In this document: positions 36,743 through 49,533 of the stretch, in pieces
How the letters are laid out: the number at the start of each line of letters is the position of its first letter
How positions within the stretch are numbered: the stretch's first letter is position 1
Source of the DNA: Blakeslea trispora
Taxonomy: Eukaryota > Mucoromycota > Mucoromycetes > Mucorales > Choanephoraceae
Assembly: GCA_025331445.1 (NCBI GenBank)
Contig: JAIWNE010000025.1
Location: 1 to 64,000 of the forward strand
Reading direction: 5' to 3'
DNA: 64,000 nucleotides
Made by a program: the position numbers and the translations under genes
The notes under the pieces: model-generated
Seen by the model: the letters and a program-made list of their open reading frames with translations, nothing else
What the model was told of the DNA's origin: nothing
Databases searched by the model: none

Positions 36743-38315
36743 TTAATTGCCAGCCAAAAGGTGTTGAGCTTTGGAAATAACACTGTCAATCTGACTTGAT
36801 AAATGGTCTTGATTGGCCAAATATGTCTGTAATCTCTCGAGCAATTCCAATTGTTCCTTTGTGGATAAACTATTAATGGCTAGTGCCAAAATAGTGCCCA
36901 TTGTAACCTTATACATCTATACAATCCATGGTTTGTATCTCATTCACTACACGATGATGTTATAGCGGATACTCACTTTGATAAAACTCTGGTAGTACAT
37001 ATAAGCAAATAGACCCATTAAAAATTGGCAGTCCATTCGGTCGGTCAGGCCTCCATGTCCAGGTATACTATGTCCGAAATCTTTGATCTTAAAGGCACGC
37101 TTAACAGCACTAGCAAAGAATCCACCAAAAGGTGCAATAAGTGAAGCGAATCCTGCCATAACAATTGCATGTAGCTGAACAGGAGCAATCCAGACCTCAG
37201 TCATATCTTTTCTTATCTATAAAATATTCATCGTTAGCAGCAATTATAATGGTAGCTTTTTTTTGTATTACCAAAAGTTTTATAAGTGATCGAACTATAG
37301 AGGGAAGCTTCCAGGGTGAAGCAAAAAAAACTGGATTCTTTGGCTCACAAGTTATATTTGACCAAACAGATGCTCCTAAATCTTGTACAGGGCAAATCAT
37401 GTAATCAAATTGCATCAGTATGGTAGCGATCAAGAAGCCAAAGATTAAAGTGAAGAACAGCCCACCCACAAATCCTTCTACAGTCTTCTTTGGACTTAGT
37501 TGAATTAAGGGTGTCTTTCCATAAAAGAAGCCACAGACATATGCAAATATATCATTGCATACAACCAAAGCAGCGGGCAACACAAACCATATTAAACCCT
37601 CCAGAATATTGTCCACAATAAAGTGCGCTTGAAACACTATATAGAAAATAGCCATATGGGTCCATCCAAACTGCGACATCTGTAATCGATACTGTCCTTT
37701 TTCTAAGTTCATGACAAAGAAAACAAAGCCTATAGTACAAGGAAGAAATGAGAAAACATTGCTGTCTCCAAAGGGTATTTTCCAAGCTTACCAATAACAT
37801 ATAAAATAAAGCTGATAAATCTATGATGTGTTGCAAACGGCAATAGAAATGCATCTACTAACACAATTTCTTTGAAATAGTGTATAATAGATTCTCCATA
37901 TAAAAAGTACTCCGTCGTGATAAGATAATACCTAAGAGGGAACCAGTAAAATAAGTAAGGCGCCAACAATAGTTGAATATTCGTCCTGCGTCTCTTACCA
38001 ACTCATGGTTTTGAACCAGCGTAGATTTCCTCTTGCAGAATGATAAGCGATGTGAATCACTTCGCGATAGACCAATACAGTAATAATCATAACCATCACA
38101 ATCGACCATATGTATCCTGATGCAAGAATAGCAAAGAAAGAGGTTATCATGATTAGTGTTGTTATTGTTCGAATCCACCAATTCTGCCATTTCTTGCTTG
38201 AGACTTCAGCGGCTAATAGAGTTACTGGCTCTTCTTTTGCTTGTTCAGCTTTTCCAACTTCTTCAGTAAAAGATGGCTTTCTTTGTTTTGTTACCCGCTT
38301 GAATTTTGGAGGCAT
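36743..38315 (-). CDS. CDS1: Phosphatidate cytidylyltransferase (CDP-diacylglycerol synthase)
   Basis: Makes CDP-DAG from CTP and phosphatidic acid in the ER, the precursor of phosphatidylinositol, phosphatidylserine and cardiolipin. Five exons (38315-37999, 37931-37792, 37729-37272, 37216-36977, 36916-36743) give 442 residues (yeast 457). Several membrane segments are present. Signature blocks are [35 protein letters not shown] and, near the end, [22 protein letters not shown] (S-P-K-K-T and the D-R-x-D motif of the CDS family). The C-terminal [16 protein letters not shown] matches the cytosolic tail of eukaryotic homologues. Converges on SPT2 with 182 bases between stops. Confidence 0.95.
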
Positions 38316-38760
38316 AATGTTGATTGAAAAGATAGAAAGAAAAATGAAAATAAAAAAAAGTGTAAATCATTTACATGAAATTAATAATGATGAAGTCACA
38401 GCAAAATAGAAAAGCTAATTGTATCACTATATTAGAAGTCCGATAGCAATTCTCATTCATTTGTTAACACTGCAGACAGTTTTACATGAGGTAATCAACC
38501 ATCTCAGCTTCTTGTTTCTCAAGACCATCTAAAAAAAAAGAAAATAAAAAGAGAAAAGTAGCAAGCGATTTAAAGATATTTCACAACAAACATCATCAAG
38601 TCATTCCTCAATGACGAAATTAACTTCGGATGTTACCCATTTTCTGGATAGCTAAGGTGACACGAGCTTACGTCGATCATTAGAAAAGATTTTTATTGAA
38701 ATCAACCAATAACAGCTACTTTTTATACTTTTTTCTTCATCTGTCAGAAAGTTTGACTCA
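38316..38760. other. Region between CDS1 start and chitin synthase stop
   Basis: Minus-strand DNA after the chitin synthase stop has consensus donors and a T-rich acceptor at about 38530, followed by an open DGLEKQEAEMVDYLM and a stop. It may be an unrecognised terminal exon or a 3' UTR intron; nothing firm. Confidence 0.3.
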
Positions 38761-41700
38761 CTAATCGAAACGCTTGAGTGGAGATGTAGGGCTATAGAAC
38801 TGTCGGGGAGTATTGATGCCACTTGCCACTGAATGGTGTGCTCTGGCATTGCTGTAAATAAATGAAGAGCGCGAGCTTTGAAGAGGCATTCCAATCACAG
38901 ACTGACTTCCCCTGATGTATGATTTGGCTACAAAATTATGTGTAGTATGTCTGCTTTTGTTACTGTGGTGGCTAACATAACTATTGAATGAGTGTCGAGA
39001 CCGTTGAGAGCCTACAGACATAGTATCACTGTTGTGTTGATTCCATTCTGTAGGATACATGCCCTCTTCGTATTTCTCCCATGTCATTGTAGGAATGGAT
39101 TTAGGATCAAACTTTCCTTCATCTGCACCAACAACCATCTTTTTGCCTTTGTCACCTAGAACGACGCGAGTGTTGCCCCATGAGAAGTCATCAAAATGCC
39201 AATAAGCATATATAGGAATATAGAATGAAAAGACAGGAATGGCAAATATAGAAACAATCATCCAGATGATATGTTCCCATTTCTTATGAATGATGAAAAT
39301 GATCGCTTGTAAGCCATAGACACCAGCAATGGTAATAATAGACATCAAAGGTACATTACTTGAAGTAGTGGATAGTGTATAAATCAAGTAAATCAAGTAG
39401 CCTACAATAGCAGGTTGAACTAGAGTACTAATTAAGTCAAGCATAACAACAAATCTCATGGAGAAACAGCAGAATCCACATAGTTGAGGAAGAAACACAA
39501 GTTCTCCCAAGTTATGAATCGTTGAATTGATCCATCTACGTCGTTGTGAAAGCAACACAGACCATTGGTCAGGCGCATTGGTCGCACATTTTGCGTCTGA
39601 CACAAACTTGGTCTTGTAGGTAGGGAAGTGTTTTAAAATAAGAGTGGTAAGATATCTGTCTTCTCCAAGATGCAACAGGTTTTTCTTGTGAAGCGTATCT
39701 ACTTTGTTGGTCTGATAATCTTCAATTACTTGATTTGATACAAGTAAAGGCTGGTTTTTGGTAGATGATCGAATGCGGTACATACAAAAACAGCCAGGTA
39801 GACATGTAACAGAGCCAAAGAGTGACTCAAAAGCTTTGATCATATAATGAGATATAAAGTATTCGTATACCTGAATCATGGTCACCCATGTGTCTTTCTC
39901 GTTTGAGAGCTTGGTCTCACCACACAAGCCAATGATTTTTGCATCGTGTACAAACGAAGACACAAGCTTATTAAGACCATCTGAAAACACTTCAGTATCA
40001 GCATCCACCATCAAAACATATTCATAAAAGCTTGGATCCACGCCAATAACATTCTTAATCTGATGGAACATTTCTAGCTCCATTGGCGTCATGGGTGCAT
40101 TAAAATGCACTTTATTCAAGAACCGCATTAAGATTAGCTGGGAGTCACGCTTGCCACGATTACCTGGCTTTTGACGTTCACTAGGCTTGCCAACTTTTGA
40201 AACTACAATATAAGGAACAACATGCCCCTGGCATTCATATAATCCAGAGTATATTTTGCCCATATTATGTTGCTTATGTCCTTCACCTATAGAAAAGAAG
40301 GAGAGCGGTTCAGGATCTATGTAGGAGTCCACACCTAGAATATCCAAGACAATACGAGGAGTAGGTCGATCATTGCCGCCACCAACGATCATACCATCAC
40401 ATATTATAAACAGAAGTTTTCTTTTATCATCGTATTGTAATGCTGCTATAGAGTCAATGGTCTTTTTCAGTTCTTCTTCTCCTTCCGTATAGCAAGGAAC
40501 TTGGCAGATAATAAACTTGTCATGCGATTGTGGATCACGCTTAGTTGAAAATTGAAGGGCTGCTATAAACTTGAACACAATAACAAGACACAGAAAAACT
40601 GTGACAATTAGTAGCAGATATTCAGAAAAGACGCATCGAGCAGAGTTTCGTTCGTCTAGCGAGCCAGCATAGAAAAGGTTTCGAAGACAAACTTCTTGCC
40701 GACGACGAAGCTGAGGATCCAAAGGCAATGCAGACCAATACTGAGAAATGTCTTCTCCTGATTTTTGTCGGAACAGGTTGACGACAATATCAGACATATA
40801 GTTTGTATTAACATCGTTTGGAATAGTCATTCCTGCTGGTACTTGGATGTGCCGACCACCACTTACATAGTATGTTAGGTCATAAATGCTTCCGTTAAGG
40901 ATAGCCCAAACTCGTGTACTCTTCATGCCACCCACGTCTACTGCAGTTGTCGCTTGCCTATGTACCTCTTTATTGGTAAATCCCATGGTACCAATCTTGT
41001 AGTTTTTTCGAAGATATACCATTTTCTCAAAATACCAATCAGGCCGAGAATCGTTTGTCCAGGCACGAAAGTCATGGTAATTAGAATTAGTATCTGTCAA
41101 ATTAAAATGATAATCCAAGGATACAAAATCGGATATACGGCCATCAACACCCTCGCATAATGCAGATACTTGTACAGGAAACAAATCGCTAACATCCTTG
41201 CCGGCATAAGAAAGGATAGCGTTAGCTGGAATAACTTGGCTTGCCCAATGATGAGGAGCGAATTTTGTGAGATCAAACACCTCGCCACGTATTGTTACAT
41301 AGGCCTTTTCGGGCTTGTTATGCGCTTGAAGTTCGGATAATGAGAACACGTCTTGATGAGGACACACCAACTTGCCAAAGAATACAAGAAACCATATCAC
41401 AAAACCTGACATTAAGAAGATCAGCATACATAGCGCCAATTTCTCTCTCCACGCAATTTGTATGTCCTTTCGTTTCATACGACCACACCATGATAAAACG
41501 CAATTTGGTATCCACCATGTCATTAGCCATACAAATACAAGCCATCGTTTCCGTGTGGAGGATACTGTTTTTTGTTCTTCTTCTTCGTCTTTCTCAGTTT
41601 CTTTTGTCTCTTCTGAGAATTTTCCAACTTCATGATTTTTAGATGGAGAATAACTGAAACTTTCTGCACCTATTTGTGAATCTACTTCATGATGCTGTTG

Positions 41701-44298
41701 ATTGTACATATCATCAGAGAAAAACAAAGGTTGATCTTCAGAGTATATACTGTATGTTGATGGACGAACTTTGTTAGTGTAATCTGATGGATAATGCGAG
41801 AGTGATGATACACTAGCATCAATAGTGACGTTTGATTGATTATACTGAGCCTCTATTACATTGGGAAAACTGTTGTACCTTACGCTATACGAAGCCTGAT
41901 CAGATAAATGTTCTGAGCGTATATCCTCCATAATAGATGGGCTAGATAAGGCTGGAGGTATCCTTGATTCTCTTTGCTTTCTTTGCCCGTCCTTTTCAAT
42001 CACTCGTAGTTTGTCCTCAAGGACTCGCCATGCCTTGTTATTCAGAAAAACCTAAAAAAAAAATTGAGCAAGTTTTCAAGATACTGTTCAGGTTGCTTCA
42101 CTTACCTTTGTATTGCCAACAACTGTGTCTCCTGTATTTAGCAAATTGTTCATCTCTAATGCAGCTTGACACTTGTCGCGCTTTAGTTTACGTTCTTGTG
42201 TAATTTTTGGTAATATTGCAGCATAGCGTTCACAGAATTCATCGTGAGCATATACATTCATAAAGCTGCCTGTTTTTAACCTTTGAGCTACAACTACCAA
42301 GTTCATCGATTCAACTTGAGATTGGACCAATTGAGAATTAAATTTCAAAATAGGTTCAATTGAAGAGACTGCTGTCTGATAGGGTTGAACGCAAAAAATA
42401 AACCAAGGAACCGTTTCGGATAAAGTAGCCATCAAATCGTCTAATGATGTACGAAGTTGAGAAAAGACTGCAGGTGTAGCTTTCTTTTCTTTTTCAGCTG
42501 TTTTGGGTGCTGCGCAACGTTTAGATGGTTTGCGTTTAGGCTGGTATGTTTGTTGAGCATTTAGAATAGTACTAGTATTCTTTGGATGTAATTCTACAAG
42601 AATTGATTGATCTTGAAACAGATTGACCAAGAGGCTATTGGTAGATGGGGTCATGTCTTCACTGCCTCTGAATAATGCAACGAAATCAGGGTTTACTTTA
42701 CTTCGATTGCTTTGAACAAAGTCTTGAGGATTGTACGTTTGCCGCCCGTTATAGTGGTCGATAACAAAAAGGGTAGTATAAATGTTTGTATTTTTGACTT
42801 CGAAAGCCGGGTTGTCTGACTGGTGTTTGGTAACAGCCTCCATCATAAGTTGGCCTCCATCTGTTTGTGCGTTTGACTTCGAAGATTTTCTCGAAACATC
42901 TTCCATAATATCAATCAGCCCTAAGTGTGGCTGATCAAAAAAATTTACACAATGGACACTACTTTTGTAGTTTATTTTGGAAAGTTGAAATCCATCGTCA
43001 GTATATTTAGAGCACCTTGTCTCAAAAATGTGCTGGAGCATATGATGTTGTATACGTTCATTACTATAGTTTAGATGCATTCTATCAATAGAGGTAATGC
43101 AATCTGTCGATATCCGTTCTGGGAAATTCAAGATACTGATAAACGTGTGGAATGTATCACTGCATAGACGAAAATTGATTTGTTCTACAAACCAAGTAAA
43201 CAATAAAGAGTATAGAAGTGATGCTAGTTGATCGCACTGAGCTTGGGCTTGCTTTGCATTCAAAATAACTGTAGTAATATCGTTTTTAATCAGAGTTGTA
43301 TTGTACGTCAAGACATTCTCTAAGGCACTTTCATCTACGCCGAGTAACTGCGATACTATCTCTAATGTTCCCTCGTTTTTTATGTAGGCAGTTTCTTGTG
43401 TGGTTGAATTATTCATAAACTGTAGCTGACCCAAATGTAGAATAGCAGCAATCAACTGCATTATCTGTGCTCGGATTCTCTTTCCTAGACCGATTTGCTT
43501 CATTGCCGACTTCAATGAGTTGTACTGCTGCATGGCCTCTTCAGTTGAGTATGAATAATTGCCCCTTGCGTACTGATAAATGGTATGTTCCTGTATACAT
43601 AATGCTGCTTTTTCTTCTACTGAAGAGCCTTTCAAAAACATATAGAAAATGTTGAAATTGCACTCGGGCTCTCTATTCTGCGATACTCTCTTTTTGTCTA
43701 AAAGATAATCAAGTAGTTTGCATCCAACCATACGCCCTCGCTCATTAAATTGAAGCTCCATGTATTCTCCAAACTGAATCGATGGCTGGTTATTAGTAGA
43801 TCTTGCATATCCAAATGCACTGAGTATAGGTTGTATACTGAGTATTTGATTTTGAAATTTTGACTCTTTCTTTGGGCTATTGAGAGCTAAAAGATGGGAA
43901 AGAATGGAATAGCTAATGTGCTTGCTCCTGTTGCTTATACGGCCTCTTTTTTTGTTTTTTAGATTAAGACAAATGACCCATACGAATTTATTTAAATACC
44001 TCAAAACAATTGACTGATCTATGCCTGTCCTACGCATATGAAGGTAGGCTTCGTTTGATAGCCGAAACAAATGAGGCGGCAGAGGTTCAGATAATGCTGT
44101 TGACTTGTATTCTGCAACATATTTTTGTAAATCTTGAGGATGCTCATGATCAGTATCAGAGTTGATTGCGACAAGAACACCATCACTAATTCGAGTGTAA
44201 ACCAAGTTTGATTCAAAGCGGTACTTGAGACATTCTACAATTGAATTTTGGTTTATGTCATTTAACAAGCACAAGTCATCTACGCTTGAATTTGGCAT
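38761..44298 (-). CDS. Chitin synthase with N-terminal myosin-like domain (class V/VII type)
   Basis: Makes cell-wall chitin from UDP-GlcNAc at the plasma membrane. Exons 44298-44000, 43927-42106 and 42051-38761 give 1803 residues. A 72-nt GT-AG segment (43999-43928) is open in frame and, if retained, gives 1827. Order: myosin-motor-like domain (about residues 1-720), membrane segments, a cytochrome b5-like domain (TIRGEVFDLTKFAPHH), then the chitin synthase 2 domain. That domain has DADTEV, a CLPGCFCMYRI block, the GEDRYLTTL block and the acceptor motif QRRRW (SQRRRWINSTIHNLGE), followed by five or so membrane segments and a Ser-rich tail. The motor domain lacks a P-loop: after DQSIVL, where GESGSGKS is expected, comes RSKHISYSIL. 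No DEK_C domain is seen in this frame. Confidence 0.93.
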
Positions 44299-47236
44299 GG
44301 ATACAACTTTAAGAGTAGGAAGTGAAGAGAAAGAAAAGAAAAGAAGTGTATATTGAAATCATAAATGCATCCCAGAGACTCAATATTGACATCAGAAAAG
44401 AGTTACTCCGTCTTTTTTTTTTTTTTTTTTTGGTAGATAGAAGTTTAAGAAAGGGGGTGAATTCTTTGGGATTTTTTATTGTAAAAATAAAGGGACATAA
44501 CATCATCACTCAAGCTTATGCACTACCTTCCATTGCCATCTATACTTATGAATGGTAGAAATAATAGGTAAAGCAGGACAGTATATTGTTTTTTGGCAAC
44601 AGTAGATGTGCGCAGGCAATATATAATGATTAGGCGTGATCAACTAGATATGTGTACTATGTTAATACATACATGCATGTATCATGCTAAGGGCTCAAAT
44701 ATGAGTAATCAAATTATCACTCTCCTCAATTGTTTTTTTTTCATCTATATACTTGGTGCTTCTTGTTCTCTTTTTAATCCCAATCTCTATCACTCGACTT
44801 TATTTTTAATAAGAAAGGTCATTCAAAGAATGTTTATTAATTGTTAGAAAAACACTATCATACAGTAGAATCGTCTTTATTCAGTCAATTGAACAGAGCT
44901 TGAGTAGTTGGCTGACATGGTTTTTATTATATATTCTTTATTTTATCTAGAGATTTTGCTCGGTCAGAATTGATGATAGCTATCCGTTGTGAAAAGAAAG
45001 GCTTGTATTATCCGTATAAGCATATAATTCTAAATGCTTCTTTGTTTAATGTTCTCTCAACTATTGTGCCTTCAGTATAGTTTAAAGCGTCAAAGGCTGA
45101 TGTTCGAACAAGCCAAGAGCAAAAGATATGCAGAAATATGCAAGAGCATGTGAGACACAAACAGACCTTGCGGAAAACAAACGATAAGATGTACCTGATA
45201 GAATTCTAAAGTTGAAACAGGCGTTATTTGCTATCGACTACAATGCAAAAATGTTGGCTATTTTTCTATAGCTTCTACGAATAAGCAGCATAGCAAAGAG
45301 CAGATCTCTTTGCTGATGTATGAATATAATAATGCTCTTATTATGAAAGCCAAATAAAGACATTTGACTAACCACAAATCAATGATTAAAAGTTGAGCTT
45401 AAAACTTAAAATCTTAGTCTTTTTGAACCTCTGTATTTTAACATTTGAACATCGGAATGTATGTCATATGCTTCATAACAAATTGGTCAAACAAAGCAAT
45501 TGATACGCATGAGAACTACTCGAGAACCTTGCCATAGCAACAAGCCTTACAATCCTTACAATCGCATAACTATAAGACTCAAAGCACCAGTTGCTTTGTA
45601 TCGCTTCTGGGATTATGAGTTAAAACATAAGCTTCTGCTAATAACGTTTCAATGGCGAAAGTTGTTTCCCTGACACAAACGATCTGTCTTTACAATGAAA
45701 CAGAGAAGATGGAAAGCTGCTTTGATGTAATGGAATCGTACTTTGTAGAGATAAACCAAAAGCATCCCATGAGTTTTGTATCAAAGTCAAGTAAAGAACA
45801 TCCATAATGGCTTCCAAGAAAAAAAGACACACAAAAGTTTTTACAGGCTGACAGAAAGAAATAGAAAGTTATCATGACTGCACGTGCTGTACAACTAGTC
45901 CAATTTTACTTTATTGCTGACAAACACCACTTTAAAGCATCACTTCAACTTGAACGTTGTAAAACATTTTGTGCTCTTGAATGATTTCAAGGCGACTTCA
46001 GAACTTGATGAGGACATACAAAATGAAGCGTATATGCCAATAGCAATGCTTTGGGTATACAGACAAAGAAGGCTGATTAAACGCAACCCTTTGTGACAAA
46101 GTTGAGCGCAAAAAGAAGAGCTTCTTACGAGAGCAACGTAAATAAAGTCTTTTTGAAAACTTTTGCCGGATGATTTCAAAGAACTATTTTTTATACTTTC
46201 ATTGATCATACTAATTATGCTACTTGAAAATGAGGTTTCTTAAACTACACTCCGTTTAATGGTAGTTTTAGTCAGATTTAAATCAGGTAAATGAGGAGGG
46301 GTCTATAAAGTATTATGACTCCCGACTTCAATCGCATTTGTGATATCCTGTTAAAACAAATGTTTGCTTTCTGCGAGCTTTCAGTCATTTCGACTGGCTT
46401 TTTATCTTGTTCTCTACCTTCATATCGGGTCTCTCCGTAACGTTAGCAGGAAAACGACATGGCAAGTCTTAATCTGAGATAAAGCGAACAAGTCACTAGA
46501 GGCATTATGTACTGGCTCCTTTCTTTAATTCATCTACCTAAGGCAATGCTTTGCCTTAGCAAGAATGACATTCAAATGAAATCAAAAGAGCAAAATCCTA
46601 AAAAGACATGAGAAAAAGGATTGAAGCGAGACAAAGAAAAACGAACTTTGGGATTGAACCTACTGCAGACTTCCTATTGTTTATAGAGACCAATTTCTTG
46701 TACTACATTGAATGTAGTACATCAGACATCAGCGTCATGCCTTGCCTTGTTTCCATGTTTTAGTCAATTAGGGTCCATCGCTGTCTGTTGTAGAATTGCC
46801 ACATGGTTTATACAACTATCAGTTTTTTTCTACTCAGAGATATAAATGAAAAATAAATATATGTAATCAATATACCGAAAAGAAGTAAAAGAGTTTAATC
46901 ATAAATGCAATAAAACTGAGTTATTATTAATATCATTTTTTTTACAGAATATAAATTCAACAATTCTAGACAATATACTATTGCCTATCCTGAGTGTGTA
47001 TACGTATCTTTATGAGGGGGAAGATCTAGAAATAAGAGAGCTCTTCTAAAAGGGGATTAAGCACGTTTTTTTATATGCCTTTGTGTTTTTTACTAGTTGT
47101 TTTGATTGTCATACACTATAGGCATAAGTTTGGGTTAATCTTTGTCCTACACTGAATTGAAACTCTCCTTTAATAAATAAATCAAATAGGCCTTATCCTT
47201 TTCTTTTTCCTTTCTCTTCATTTGTACAAATTAACA
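44299..47236. other. Intergenic stretch, no gene recognised
   Basis: About 2.9 kb of AT-rich DNA with an 18-19 T run near 44413. Short frames (45638-45875 minus, 45914-46209 both strands) have no recognised similarity. The last ~150 bases are a pyrimidine-rich promoter/5' UTR of the next gene. Confidence 0.5.
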
Positions 47237-49533
47237 ATGGGATTGTTAAAATTAGGCAGCATATACAAGAAGAAGTCAAAGAAAGATTCAGTAACTGAGC
47301 AGCCTGCTGTACCTATTATAGCACCATCAAAGTTGGAGCCTTTGACCCTCGAATTGAACTTAGATTTAGCTAATGCAGCCAACACACCTCCTAAACCACT
47401 TGAAAAAGACAACACACCTACTGCAGCTGGAGGTCTGTTTGACGATATCTTTTCTGGGCTTGACAATAGTGAGCCTAAATTAAATAAGGGTAGGTTGTTG
47501 CAGACGAATTGGTTTGTATTGCATGTCTAATTGAAGTAGATTCTCTACATACCGATTTTTCGCTGGCTCTTGCTCTCTCTGAACAACTCCAGGTTGATGA
47601 TACAAAGCCAGTCATGAAGTCATTACCCAAGGAGGAGAAAAAAACAGCCGCAGAGCCAACAAATAATTTCTTGTTGGGTGGCGACAGTATCTATAGCAGC
47701 TATCTAAGAGCAATGGATTCATCTAACGATAACACTTTTGCTTCATCTTCTATGTTTGATTCTTTGATAAACAAAAGTACGACCACAAATTGTAAGTCGT
47801 CTGCACAGACACCAACATCAGCACCAGCAGTAGCGCCAGCACCACCTACTACTCAAGTTGTACTTGACTCGGATGTCTCAGATTCCGATGAAGGTTCAAA
47901 GAACTCAGAAGATAGTGATGAAGGTGAGCTATTTGGACAGCAACAACGTATGACAAAAGGCGTACAACCTATCATGGGGAGACGTGCCCAAGATAATCGA
48001 CTTTTGGTTCAACGCAAAATAGACAACTGGACAAAACAGGTCGATCCTGAAGCCAAGATAGTGGAGACAAATGCAGCCATGATAAGTCGAATGAAAGATA
48101 GACATAGAAACCAGGTCAAAATGGCAGCCATGCGACAACAACAGCTTCCAGAATACAATAATAATTTAATGGGACACCCTCATATGGTTCCACAAGCTTA
48201 TGGAATGCCGCTGGGTCAGAACAACATGGTATTACCACACCCGAGTATGTATATGGATCCAGCCCACGCACCAGTATATTTCCAATCAACCGATTATTCC
48301 TCAACAGATATGCCTCAGCAGTATAATAACGCTTCAATGAGTACTGGGCCCACTGCCTCCATACGCGCTTCGTTTATTCCCAATCCTTCACACTCTACCT
48401 CGGCTCATAACAGACAAGACAACATGGAGGCTGTCAAGCAACCTCAGCTCGTCATGGCCAAAAGTATGTCGACGCCTACTATGCGACATCATAGAAAGAT
48501 AAAAGAAATGCCAAATCAGAGCCAGTCAAGTGTACAATCAAGTGTAGCACCTTCATCTATATCATCCTCAGCTCAAGTTAATGAATTGCCCAATAGCAGT
48601 GGTACGGATGTAGAGCCAGCAGAAGACAAGGAGCCTGCAGCTTCAGACCTATCTTTACCTATCAGTGACAATCCTTCCTCCGTTGAGGACGATCTAGCTG
48701 CTCAAGAAGCAGATGCAGAAAGCAGTGACGACGAAGAGAGTAGATCAGTCAAAGCCCGTAAACAGAAGTCCTTGAAGAAATCACGTCAAAAAGCAGCAGA
48801 CACTGAATCTGTTGGAGCAACAGCAGCAGGAGAAGAAGGTGGTGCAAGAGCAAATTATCGACAAGTAAGATCTTCAAGATCTGCGCCAAATCTGAAGAAA
48901 AAGCCAACTTCAAAAAAATCATCGCATAAATCAAGCAATTCCAGTAGCCGTCGCAATTCTCAAGATTATGCAACAATAACAAGTACACCTACCTCTGAGG
49001 TAGTCAAAACGCCTCCACCTCTACCAACTGTACCTGTTTTGAATGAGGAAGATCAACAAAACGGACTCCGTTCTAATACCTATCCTGTTCCTGCTCAGTA
49101 TCAACAACAACCTATACAACGCGGACCAGTAAAGCATATGAGAAGCGATCCTGATTTGCATAAGCGAAACACTCAGTATCAGTACCAACAGCAACATTTG
49201 ACCCAAGAATGGGAGCGCATGCAAATTCACCAGCGCGAACAGCAATTAAAGAATCATTATCAGAATAAATTTGCGCAACAACCTGTTTCATCTCAAATTC
49301 CAGTACAGCAGCAGCAGCAGCAGCAACAACAACAACAAGGCTCTTACATGGCTATGTATTCGCCAATGTATTATCCCAACATACCTGGAAGAATGGCTCC
49401 TTACTCCTCTAACGGCTCATCAGACAATAATGCTGGACATTATACACATCAAGATCCTCGTGCAAGCTTTATGTGCGCCAATGGCCAAATGGCATTTCAA
49501 CAGCCAGTCTATTATCATCCCCCTCCACGATAA
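47237..49533 (+). CDS. Low-complexity cytoplasmic protein with polyglutamine tract, unknown function
   Basis: Exons 47237-47489 and 47540-49533 join in phase across a 50-nt intron and give 748 residues. The start (MGLLKLGSIYKKKSKKDS) is basic. GLFDDIFSGLD and, across the splice junction, TDFSLALALSEQLQVDD follow. The latter fits the ubiquitin-interacting motif pattern (hydrophobic-x-x-A-hydrophobic-x-x-S), though with only one preceding acidic residue. A conserved-looking helical block (RLLVQRKIDNWTKQVDPEAKI … AAMISRMKDRHRNQV) lies near residues 240-300. The rest is Ser/Pro/Gln-rich, with a basic Ser/Lys/Arg-rich region (RKQKSLKKSRQK) and an 11-residue polyQ tract (49306-49338). No catalytic domain is seen. 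Coding status is firm; the role is unknown. Confidence 0.8.
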
